A DNA stretch of 5,076 nt, from NCBI GenBank assembly GCA_016212685.1, contig JACREW010000258.1, forward strand, positions 1-5,076. The letters are read 5' to 3'. Shown in pieces: positions 1 through 5,076 of this stretch; position 1 is the stretch's first letter; each line of letters opens with the position of its first letter. A program made the translations under genes and the position numbers. The DNA is from Nitrospirota bacterium (GTDB lineage: Bacteria > Nitrospirota > Thermodesulfovibrionia > Thermodesulfovibrionales > Dissulfurispiraceae). Below the pieces are notes generated by a model. The model made no database searches. It was not told the DNA's origin and saw nothing but the letters and a program-made list of their open reading frames with translations.

Positions 1-687
1 GAGCACTACAGAAAGATTCCAGTCGCCGCGCCATGCAACAGGAATTAACGGGTCTTTATCAAAGATAACGCCATCGCCAAAATCCTCTTTGAGTCTTTCA
101 AATACTGTTATATTTGGCGCAATAACTACAAAGTGTTTTGTCATTGGCGAATAGGATTCCCTCAAAGAGTGAAAATAGCTCCAGACAACGGCAAGACTCA
201 TTATCTTTGTCTTGCCTGCGCCGGTTGCTACCTTAAAGGCATATTTAGCCCATTGATCTTCCTGCGGGTCTATTCCCAGCGCCGCAATTTCGCTGTTTTC
301 GCCGCCAAATTCGGATATAATGCCTGACAACGTATCAAGCCCACGCAACTCTCTCAAATAGATAAAGGTTTCTATCGCTTCCCGCTGGCAGAAGTAATAC
401 TTAAAAGGGACAACCTCTCCCTCATTGTTTTTAATGGCATGATCTCGCCCGAACCAGTGATGAAGCAGTTCCCTCGTAGTATCAGAAGCCCCGGCGTAGT
501 CGGTCTCTCTCCACTCTGTTACATAACGTCGAAGGTTTTGCGCTATCTGAATTTCACTCGGTCGTCTTCCTTTTACCTTCTCAGCAGGTTCGCCCTCTTT
601 CTTTGCCCTGACGCGGTGAAATGTCGGCATCTCATGGGGAAGGTATAGAGGCTCAAGGGCTGAAAGATTGATAATAGGGCTTGTCAA
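1..687 (-). CDS. res: Type III restriction enzyme Res subunit (DEAD/DEAH helicase-nuclease), N-terminal 229 residues, runs off left edge
   Basis: This is the ATP-dependent translocase/endonuclease subunit that would act with the Mod protein encoded upstream to cut unmethylated DNA. The reading frame is open from 687 to base 1. Seen directly: a Q-motif-like segment around residues 97-105 (YYFCQREAI, Q101), Walker A ATGAGKT at residues 154-160, and a motif Ia-like stretch VVIAPNITVFERL at 187-199. The N-terminal part, residues 12-53 with HRVRAKKEGEPAEKVKGRR, resembles that of type III Res proteins. The DEAD/DEAH box, later helicase motifs and the C-terminal PD-(D/E)XK nuclease lie outside the window. 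The start chosen is TTG at 687-685: a stop lies in frame two codons upstream, and TAAAGGA sits 6 bases before it. The first in-frame ATG is codon 20, which would remove family-like sequence. Last gene of the operon visible here; full-length relatives are about 900-1000 residues. Confidence 0.9.
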   Translation of the reverse strand, partial: MTSPIINLSALEPLYLPHEMPTFHRVRAKKEGEPAEKVKGRRPSEIQIAQNLRRYVTEWRETDYAGASDTTRELLHHWFGRDHAIKNNEGEVVPFKYYFCQREAIETFIYLRELRGLDTLSGIISEFGGENSEIAALGIDPQEDQWAKYAFKVATGAGKTKIMSLAVVWSYFHSLRESYSPMTKHFVVIAPNITVFERLKEDFGDGVIFDKDPLIPVAWRGDWNLSVVL

Positions 688-693
688 GGTTTA

Positions 694-700
694 TCCTTTA
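694..700 (-). promoter_or_regulatory. Ribosome binding site of res, overlapping the upstream stop codon
   Basis: On the minus strand the sequence reads TAAAGGA, then six bases, then the TTG start of res. The TAA is the stop codon of the 100-residue protein, so its termination and res initiation are physically coupled. This site is what makes the TTG start credible. Confidence 0.7.
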
Positions 701-1000
701 CACGGCAACCGGTTTAATCTTTTGTTTATCCAATTCTTTTTTTGCCCCATAATAAAGAAATGGTAGTTTCTTCATCTCCAGTTTAACTGTTTTCAGCATT
801 TCCTCTTTGGTCGGGATATTTGTGAAATTACCGTTTTTATCGGCATGGAATTCTCCGACAATAATTATCCCTCGCTCTGTTTTGCAAAGCACAGGCACTT
901 TCCATATATTTTCCTTTAGGTTATATCTTGGTGTGCCTGCCGTGGTCATATGCCCGACATTTTCATAGAGATACCTTCTTACTTTTTCGTATATTTCCAT
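698..1000 (-). CDS. Small protein of unknown function, 100 residues, partner of the C39-like peptidase
   Basis: I do not recognise this family. The protein is soluble-looking, with no signal peptide or membrane segment. By eye it reads as an N-terminal helix (residues 1-14), a Gly/Thr-rich turn (16-24, VGHMTTAGTP lying at 15-24), a strand WKVPVLC (33-39), a strand GIIIVGEF (44-51), a turn with D54 and G57, a helix (64-79) and a lysine-rich tail. The pattern of W-x-V-x-V strand, second strand and D..G turn loosely recalls PepSY/cystatin-like inhibitor folds or small immunity proteins; that is inference only. The ATG overlaps the 3' end of the peptidase gene by 22 bases and is preceded by a strong Shine-Dalgarno. 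The gene is AT-rich like the peptidase gene (38/120 G+C in 721-840) and unlike res. Tight coupling suggests it is made with, and may act on, the peptidase. Confidence 0.8.
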   Translation of the reverse strand: MEIYEKVRRYLYENVGHMTTAGTPRYNLKENIWKVPVLCKTERGIIIVGEFHADKNGNFTNIPTKEEMLKTVKLEMKKLPFLYYGAKKELDKQKIKPVAV

Positions 1001-1440
1001 ATCCTTACCCCCTTAAATGAAAATTTTTTCCATGCCTTCATAAAATCAGATATATTCCTTGCTGAATCTTTGTCCAAATCAGGGTCGTGATAGTATATTT
1101 TATCATCTTCAATCCCTGTTATAACAACAAAATGTCCGAATCCCTCAAGCCCTCCATATAAAACAGCAGGGTCTATAAGCGCTATCAATGGAAGTTTTTT
1201 CTCAAGCTGAGATGAAAGATATTTCGGCGTTACATGCTCAATTTCTTCTGCTTCAAATCCAAGTTTTTTAACTCCTGAAACAATCTCGCCGCAGGTATTC
1301 CCAAGCCAGCTTGTTTCACAAACATCTTCCAAATCAAATTCGCCGATTTCTTTTCCATAAAATGCAAGCACCATTCTCACAGAGGCAACGCCGCAGGTAG
1401 TATTTTTCTCTTGCTTGAAATATGGAATTTTAAGCTTCAT
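979..1440 (-). CDS. Free-standing C39-like papain-fold cysteine peptidase, 153 residues
   Basis: Predicted cytoplasmic cysteine protease of the C39 (bacteriocin-processing) type. C39 domains usually form the N-terminus of ABC exporters and cut leader peptides after a double glycine; here the domain stands alone with no signal peptide, membrane segment or ABC portion. The active site looks complete: Q10 (oxyanion hole), C16 in TTCGVASVRMVLAFYG, H103 in GHFVVITGI, and D119 in YYHDPD. The Q-to-C distance (6) and H-to-D distance (16) equal those of the ComA peptidase domain as I recall it (Q11, C17, H96, D112). About 150 residues is the normal domain length, so it appears intact. The start ATG shares ATGA with the mod stop codon. 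G+C is low (38/120 in 1021-1140), consistent with acquisition separate from mod and res. The substrate is unknown: no double-glycine leader peptide or exporter is seen in the window. Family assignment is fairly sure; a role in defence is a guess. Confidence 0.85.
   Translation of the reverse strand: MKLKIPYFKQEKNTTCGVASVRMVLAFYGKEIGEFDLEDVCETSWLGNTCGEIVSGVKKLGFEAEEIEHVTPKYLSSQLEKKLPLIALIDPAVLYGGLEGFGHFVVITGIEDDKIYYHDPDLDKDSARNISDFMKAWKKFSFKGVRIWKYTKK
1001..1014 (-). promoter_or_regulatory. Ribosome binding site of the 100-residue protein
   Basis: The minus strand reads AAGGGGGTAAGGAT immediately before the ATG at 1000. The AAGGGGG block ends seven bases from the start, a good spacing. The same bases encode Lys-Gly-Val-Arg near the end of the peptidase, so the site lies inside the upstream coding region and supports the 22-base gene overlap. 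Confidence 0.65.
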
Positions 1441-3593
1441 AGTTCCACATCCACTGTAATACTCGTATCACAGCCGAAAATATCAACTACTTTAACGCAA
1501 GCGGTGTATTTACCTTTCTTGGGATATTTGTTGTATTCATGATTTGAGACAGTCGGCAATGAGCGGTCTTTGCGCGTGCGGTATGCCTGCCAGTGGTGCT
1601 CAAAAGGCTGCCCGTCCTGATAATCAAAGTCCACCGCCCAAAAGTCTATGAAATCAAACCCGCTCTTTACTGCCCGTTCTTTGAGCGCTTCAAGTTCTTT
1701 AGAGGGAACTTCTGCAAGGGAGGGGACAAACTTTTTAAGCTTAATGTCAACTAATTTTTTATCAGAATGACTCTGTAACTCCCCTTTCTCCCCTCTTAAT
1801 TTAAGAGGGGATGGGGGCGTTAAGGAATTAGGGGAGATTTTACAAATAACTTCCGCTTCTAACACCGCCACCTCAAGGAACGGCGGCGGCGTTGTCCTGT
1901 TCTTTTCCATAATCTCTCGGGGGATAGGGATAAGCTTTATCTTGATATTGTCCGCATGTTCTATCTCATGACAAACGAGCCGTAAGTCCATCTCAAATTC
2001 CCATGCAAGGCAATGGAGTTCTTTTGCCCCTGCCTCTTTAGCAGCCTTTGCAACTGCCTTTAACTCATCCCTTGTAAAAAGCCCGTCAATAGCATCTACA
2101 TGGCATAAGGCATTGCCTTTTCTGCCGTGAATGAGCGGAGAGCTTGAGTTTTGCAAAACCTCTGCTTTATAGAATTCAAGAACAACTTTTCTATGTTCCT
2201 CATCAGCTCCCTTCAATCTCTCTTTCTGCCACCACTGCCGCTCATATCTGCCGAGGTTATAAACATCAAAAGCCCGATATGGCTTGTTTTCGTCATAGAG
2301 TTTTCTTTGAAGCTCAATCATGCGCTTGCGCGATGTGTGAATCGCAAACCTTCCGAGGTCAGACATAATCCATCGTCTTCCAAGCCGCTCTGCAACCGCT
2401 CCGGTTGTTCCACTGCCACAGAAGAAGTCGGCAACAAGATCGCCTTCGTTGGTAGATGAAAGAATCATGCGTTCAAGCAGGGCTTCTGGTTTTTGAGTCT
2501 CGTACCCTGTACGCTCCAACGCCTGTGATCCCACTGGTCCAATATCAGACCATAAGCTTTGAAGCTCTACGCCTTCCATTTCATCTTGATATTGTTTAAA
2601 TGATGGAACTCCATTTTCTTTCACTGGCCAAACTATTCGACCTCTCTTATCAAGTTCGTCCAGTGCTTTTAGTAGGTCTTCGATATTTGGATCAGGTAAA
2701 ATATGGCGGATATATTTGGGAATGGCCCAGTGTCTCCCTTTGACAGTTGGGTTCACTCCCCGCCAAGGTTGTCCTGAATATCCGCGTCTTGTTCCTGGTG
2801 CAGTCAAAGTTGTAAGACGATACCTGCGGCCATCAGGATCAGAAAAACGGAAAAAGTCTTCTAAGTATTTGTCTGTATATGCAGTATATTGAGTATTCCA
2901 GAGTGCGTTATCACTTTTTGAATAAAATAATATCGAATCATGTATTATGTTGTAAGCAACGGTTCCGCTCCTTGCTCCTGTACGTTTCCAAATAATTTCA
3001 TTTCGAAAATTCGACCTTCCAAAAACATCATCTAAAATCAATCTGAGATGACTATTTACCCTCCAGTCACAATGCACATAAATACTTCCAGTTTCATTTA
3101 ATAGTTCCTTCATCAAGAGCAACCGTTCAAACATTATGTGCAGGTAGCTATCTGTGCCTTTGCCCCACATATCCCTATATGCAACCATTTCAAGGGTTGA
3201 CTGATCTTTGCCGATGGTTTCTTTGCCGTCACCAACCGGCACGTTCATCGTAAAATCCGCGCCGACATCAAACGGTGGGTCAATGTAGATGAGGTCAATC
3301 TTGCCCTTGAAATCTTTTAACAGGCTTGCCATAACAAGCTTGTTGTCGCCCCAGATGAGCATGTTCCTGAAATCGTCTTTGTGCGCCTTCTGCGCGTCAA
3401 ATAATCCTGTCTGGCTTAACCGGCTGGCGGGTTCATCAATGGTCTCGATCTTCTGCATGGGCATGGCGCACCCGGCAATATCAACCTCGCGCCTGTTGCC
3501 GTATTCGTCATACTTCCCCTCCCACACAAGCTCCGTCTTCCTCGTGCTTAAAGGATGCGGGTTGTCAGGGCCATATTTCATAGAATTACTCAT
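1437..3593 (-). CDS. mod: Type III restriction-modification methyltransferase subunit Mod (N6-adenine, beta class), 718 residues
   Basis: Site-specific DNA adenine methyltransferase that would give the type III system its sequence specificity and protect host DNA using S-adenosylmethionine. Motif IV DPPF is at residues 105-108 and precedes the AdoMet-binding motif DFFCGSGTTG at 389-398, the beta-class order. YETQKPEALLERMI (364-377) is the motif X-like segment, and GRRWIMSDLGRFAI (405-418) follows motif I. The stretch between about 200 and 350 should contain the target-recognition domain and is AT-rich. The N-terminal GDNKLVMASL (82-91) is typical. Residues 591-606 (LTPPSPLKLRGEKGEL) are encoded by an inserted palindromic repeat that keeps the frame. 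Length is somewhat above EcoP15I-type Mod, and the C-terminus appears complete. The start ATG at 3593 follows a promoter-like sequence by only 11 bases and lacks a clear Shine-Dalgarno; M5 (3581) is the alternative. First gene of the operon with the peptidase, small protein and res. Confidence 0.93.
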   Translation of the reverse strand: MSNSMKYGPDNPHPLSTRKTELVWEGKYDEYGNRREVDIAGCAMPMQKIETIDEPASRLSQTGLFDAQKAHKDDFRNMLIWGDNKLVMASLLKDFKGKIDLIYIDPPFDVGADFTMNVPVGDGKETIGKDQSTLEMVAYRDMWGKGTDSYLHIMFERLLLMKELLNETGSIYVHCDWRVNSHLRLILDDVFGRSNFRNEIIWKRTGARSGTVAYNIIHDSILFYSKSDNALWNTQYTAYTDKYLEDFFRFSDPDGRRYRLTTLTAPGTRRGYSGQPWRGVNPTVKGRHWAIPKYIRHILPDPNIEDLLKALDELDKRGRIVWPVKENGVPSFKQYQDEMEGVELQSLWSDIGPVGSQALERTGYETQKPEALLERMILSSTNEGDLVADFFCGSGTTGAVAERLGRRWIMSDLGRFAIHTSRKRMIELQRKLYDENKPYRAFDVYNLGRYERQWWQKERLKGADEEHRKVVLEFYKAEVLQNSSSPLIHGRKGNALCHVDAIDGLFTRDELKAVAKAAKEAGAKELHCLAWEFEMDLRLVCHEIEHADNIKIKLIPIPREIMEKNRTTPPPFLEVAVLEAEVICKISPNSLTPPSPLKLRGEKGELQSHSDKKLVDIKLKKFVPSLAEVPSKELEALKERAVKSGFDFIDFWAVDFDYQDGQPFEHHWQAYRTRKDRSLPTVSNHEYNKYPKKGKYTACVKVVDIFGCDTSITVDVEL
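1776..1822. repeat. Imperfect palindromic repeat inserted in frame in mod
   Basis: The core has 10-bp perfect arms, CCCCTCTTAA at 1790-1799 and TTAAGAGGGG at 1801-1810, around a single T. The symmetry continues imperfectly outward through CCCCT/GGGGG tracts to TAAC (1776-1779) and GTTA (1819-1822). On the mod strand it encodes residues 591-606, LTPPSPLKLRGEKGEL. Peptides of the type LTPPSPLKLRGEGE are a familiar sign of short GC-tract palindromes dispersed in many bacterial genomes and sometimes translated within genes; this is from general knowledge. The repeat may extend to about 1835 (GGGGAG). It could equally form a strong hairpin in the mod mRNA. No second copy is in this window. Confidence 0.75.
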
Positions 3594-3604
3594 CTCGCAG
3601 ATAC

Positions 3605-3632
3605 TTTATATATAAAGCTTTGCATGAATCAA
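3605..3632 (-). promoter_or_regulatory. Probable promoter of the mod operon, with very short leader
   Basis: On the minus strand TTGATT (3632-3627) and TATAAA (3610-3605) are separated by 16 bases, a reasonable sigma70-type pair. The -10 ends 11 bases before the mod ATG, so transcription would begin about 5 bases before the start codon, or about 17 before the alternative start at codon 5. A perfect 14-bp palindrome CTTTATATATAAAG (3604-3617) covers the -10 and could be an operator or simply AT-rich promoter DNA. The rest of the 3594-3713 gap holds only a weak GCAGA/TCTGC inverted repeat (3655-3668); no convincing terminator for the upstream gene is visible. Confidence 0.5.
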
Positions 3633-3713
3633 GCACCTTGCAGCCCAAAGGCCGGCAGAAGTCTCTGCTCTATATTACCGAATATGCGCAGCATAAAAAT
3701 TTACCTATCCATC

Positions 3714-4727
3714 CTACGACATCGCCTCTTTCAGCCTCATGACCAATTGGAAGACCTTGATGGTTTCCTCTATGCTCCTCGAACCCGTACCGCACGAAGG
3801 GGTAATGATGATGCGCGATCTCACAAGTTCCGACGGCACATGCCGGCACAATTTATCGATATGTCCGCGCATAAGAGATATAAGCCTGCCGTCATCAACG
3901 CCCCTTATCGCGTCGGAGGTCGGCACTATTCCCCACGCGAGATAGCCGCCGCCCAGAAGGAAATTTTTCAATTCTTCATGATATATGGCAATGGTATCGA
4001 AATATTCAAAGGCGTCGAAATTAAGTATCCTGACTCCGCTTTTGATCACCAAAGGCCAGTCCGCCCTTCCGCAGCAATGGATTCCGGGTATGCCGCCGGC
4101 GTCTTCTATAGCAACGGCTGTATCTTTGAGCAGCCGCAGGACTTCTTCCCCGTCAACCCCTAAATACGAAGAACTGCCTATTGCGGAGAGGATCGGTTCG
4201 TCGATAAAAATAATCACGTTCTCCGAATGCTGTTTTAATATGTCCACCTGCCAGCGCGCCTTTGCCCTGAGCAGCATGGATGAAATTTCGCGCAGTTCCT
4301 CGTCAAAATATACCAACCTTCCGTAATGGTCCTTCAGCCCGAGAGTGAAGGTAACCGGTCCGGTGATATGCCCCTTAAGCGCATCGAATCTCCTGCCCTT
4401 TATCATCTTCAAAAATGCGTGCAGCCCGGCGGCATAATCCTCGGATATGGCTATCTTCGCGTTGTCGGAGTAAGATTCGTAAAACCTCTCGAGTTCGTCG
4501 CTGCCGTCCCTCATAACCCACGCCGTCTGCTCGTTTTCGTCGATCCTCAGATACGGCATGCCTTCGGAATACTGAACTGTCATCGATTCCTTGAAAGAAA
4601 CCGCAGGCAGTTGAGGCCAAAAAGGGATATCGAACGTCCTGAGGATAAGCTCGCACGCCTCGCGGGGATATTTATGTGGAAGGCTGCCGATGCCTGTGGT
4701 AGAAAAGGGTTTGATGATATTCGACAT
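3714..4727 (-). CDS. Core-MetE-like zinc methyltransferase (UROD/MetE superfamily), 337 residues
   Basis: Predicted zinc-dependent methyltransferase equivalent to the catalytic C-terminal half of cobalamin-independent methionine synthase. Zinc ligands are visible: H217 and C219 in GIHCCG, E241 in DAFEYFD, and C312 in TPSCGTGS. The 24-residue spacing from the first His to the Glu equals that in E. coli MetE (H641, C643, E665, C726). TTGIGSLPH (10-18), GHITGPVTF (119-127) and IDEP (175-178) match the barrel motifs TIGS.P, TGP and DEP. Full MetE is about 750 residues because it carries a duplicated N-terminal half that binds folate; that half is absent here. Such short 'core' enzymes have been shown in some anaerobes to make methionine from homocysteine with a methyl-corrinoid protein as donor. 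A similar role is plausible but the substrate is inferred; other zinc thiol methyl transfer is possible. The ATG at 4727 is the only start that keeps the TTGIGS motif. No Shine-Dalgarno is present. Confidence 0.85.
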   Translation of the reverse strand: MSNIIKPFSTTGIGSLPHKYPREACELILRTFDIPFWPQLPAVSFKESMTVQYSEGMPYLRIDENEQTAWVMRDGSDELERFYESYSDNAKIAISEDYAAGLHAFLKMIKGRRFDALKGHITGPVTFTLGLKDHYGRLVYFDEELREISSMLLRAKARWQVDILKQHSENVIIFIDEPILSAIGSSSYLGVDGEEVLRLLKDTAVAIEDAGGIPGIHCCGRADWPLVIKSGVRILNFDAFEYFDTIAIYHEELKNFLLGGGYLAWGIVPTSDAIRGVDDGRLISLMRGHIDKLCRHVPSELVRSRIIITPSCGTGSRSIEETIKVFQLVMRLKEAMS

Positions 4728-4745
4728 GTGGTATTATAGCACATG
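4725..4745. promoter_or_regulatory. Bidirectional promoter embedding two divergent start codons (leaderless type)
   Basis: The 21 bp read CATGTG, nine bases, CACATG. The left arm contains the start codon of the minus-strand MetE-like gene (4727-4725), the right arm that of the plus-strand gene (4743-4745). The centre is TATTATA (4732-4738), fitting a symmetric TATNATA -10. On the minus strand it gives an extended -10, TGCTATAAT, five bases before the ATG, so transcription is expected at or beside the start codon. On the plus strand TATTAT is also five bases before the ATG, with TTGATG at 4711-4716 as a possible -35 (15-base spacer). Neither gene has a Shine-Dalgarno or a usable alternative start. 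Confidence 0.6.
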
Positions 4746-5076
4746 AGGGAAGCGTCGAAGGGAGAGCAGACAAGGTATTATCCGCTCATTTTCTTTGTCG
4801 TCTGCTTTTCATTACTGCTATACTCGATTCAATCATGCCTTGCCCTTTCGGACGGAGAAATCATCGCCTTACAATCCAAATTGAAAAACAAACCCGTCGG
4901 TGAACGTATAGCTTTCTGGGCTGAAAAATTCATAGGCGTTCCTTATGATAAAGACCCGCTCGGAGAGTATGTATCAAGGACGGTAATTACGGCAGACGAA
5001 AGGGTTGACTGCATGTATCTTACATTCAGGGCCGTGGAGCTTGCGCTGAGCGGCACGCCCGAAGAAGCCGTCGATA
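4743..5076 (+). CDS. Exported DUF1460/NlpC-P60-like hydrolase, N-terminal 111 residues, runs off right edge
   Basis: Likely a periplasmic or exported cell-wall-type cysteine hydrolase. Residues 1-13 form a positively tinged N-region, 14-29 (PLIFFVVCFSLLLYSI) a hydrophobic core, and SCLA-LSDGE around 31-39 a possible signal peptidase I site. C32 preceded by IQS is a poor but not impossible lipobox. The mature part has AFWAEKFIGVPYDKDPLGEY (57-76) and DERVDCMYLTFRAVELAL (85-102), the G-x-PY then V-D-C-x-x-x-x-F arrangement seen in DUF1460 (N-acetylmuramoyl-alanine amidase-like) proteins, with C90 the presumed nucleophile. The catalytic His lies beyond the window. The ATG is the first start after an in-frame TAG at 4737-4739 and the only one giving the signal sequence. 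It is divergent from the MetE-like gene by 15 bp, and no functional link between the two is evident. Confidence 0.75.
   Translation, partial: MREASKGEQTRYYPLIFFVVCFSLLLYSIQSCLALSDGEIIALQSKLKNKPVGERIAFWAEKFIGVPYDKDPLGEYVSRTVITADERVDCMYLTFRAVELALSGTPEEAVD

Noticed and set aside
133..648. Two short plus-strand open frames (64 and 69 codons)
   Set aside because: Both lie antisense to the Res reading frame, which carries Walker A and other helicase motifs.
2144..2459. Overlapping plus-strand open frames of 74 and 102 codons
   Set aside because: Antisense to the mod AdoMet-motif region, with no conserved features.
3604..3617. Archaeal TATA box upstream of mod
   Set aside because: It is centred only about 17 bases from the start codon, too close for an archaeal TATA element, which sits about 25 bases before the transcription start; a bacterial -10 with a -35 partner fits better.
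3655..3668. GCAGA/TCTGC inverted repeat as terminator of the MetE-like gene
   Set aside because: The stem is only 5 bp and no U-tract follows on the minus strand, so it does not support an intrinsic terminator.
3555..4163. 202-residue plus-strand open frame opposite the MetE-like gene
   Set aside because: It lies antisense to a gene with a complete conserved zinc site, shows no recognisable motif, and starts inside mod on the other strand. It is a by-product of codon bias in the real gene.
4326..4739. 137-residue plus-strand open frame ending just before the divergent gene
   Set aside because: Entirely antisense to the N-terminal half of the MetE-like protein, no family features; its TAG stop is the one upstream of the real start at 4743.
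1..5076. CRISPR array, tRNA, rRNA or insertion sequence
   Set aside because: No regularly spaced direct repeats, no tRNA- or rRNA-like sequence, and no transposase frame or terminal inverted repeats were seen on either strand.

Overview
The window is bacterial. It shows sigma70-like -10 elements, Shine-Dalgarno sequences inside an operon, a cleavable-looking signal peptide and a type III restriction-modification locus. G+C is about half overall with local dips. A stand-alone single-domain MetE-like methyltransferase and a short dispersed GC-tract palindrome are the kind of content seen in anaerobic or subsurface bacterial genomes (for example Desulfobacterota- or Nitrospirota-like lineages). 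That placement is only an impression; nothing here fixes the phylum.

Region by region: the left edge to 3593 is one minus-strand operon read right to left. It begins with mod (3593-1437), a beta-class N6-adenine methyltransferase of type III type. A free-standing C39-like papain-fold cysteine peptidase follows (1440-979), overlapping mod by 4 bases. Next is a 100-residue protein I do not recognise (1000-698), overlapping the peptidase by 22 bases. The last gene is res (687 to the left edge, truncated), the helicase/endonuclease subunit, opening on a TTG codon whose Shine-Dalgarno overlaps the previous stop codon. The two middle genes are much more AT-rich (about 32% G+C in counted segments) than the res and mod sequence on either side (about 50%), so they look like a cassette inserted into an ordinary mod-res operon. 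This is the most interesting part of the window.

mod carries two further oddities. An imperfect palindrome of about 47 bp has been taken into its reading frame without breaking it, and its presumed target-recognition segment is AT-rich compared with the catalytic core.

From 3594 to 3713 is a short gap with a likely mod promoter very close to the start codon. The gene at 4727-3714 (minus) encodes a 337-residue zinc-type methyltransferase matching only the catalytic half of cobalamin-independent methionine synthase (a core-MetE-like protein). Divergent from it and separated by only 15 bp is a plus-strand gene (4743 to the right edge, truncated) for an exported protein with a DUF1460/NlpC-P60-like active-site cysteine. 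Both start codons sit inside one 21-bp inverted repeat centred on a symmetric TATTATA element, which looks like a bidirectional promoter giving leaderless or nearly leaderless transcripts.

Together the minus-strand operon would make a restriction enzyme and its cognate methylase, plus a protease and possible partner protein of unknown role, perhaps an accessory defence or toxin-like module. The right-hand genes are housekeeping-type functions (methyl transfer, cell-wall processing) unrelated to the restriction locus.
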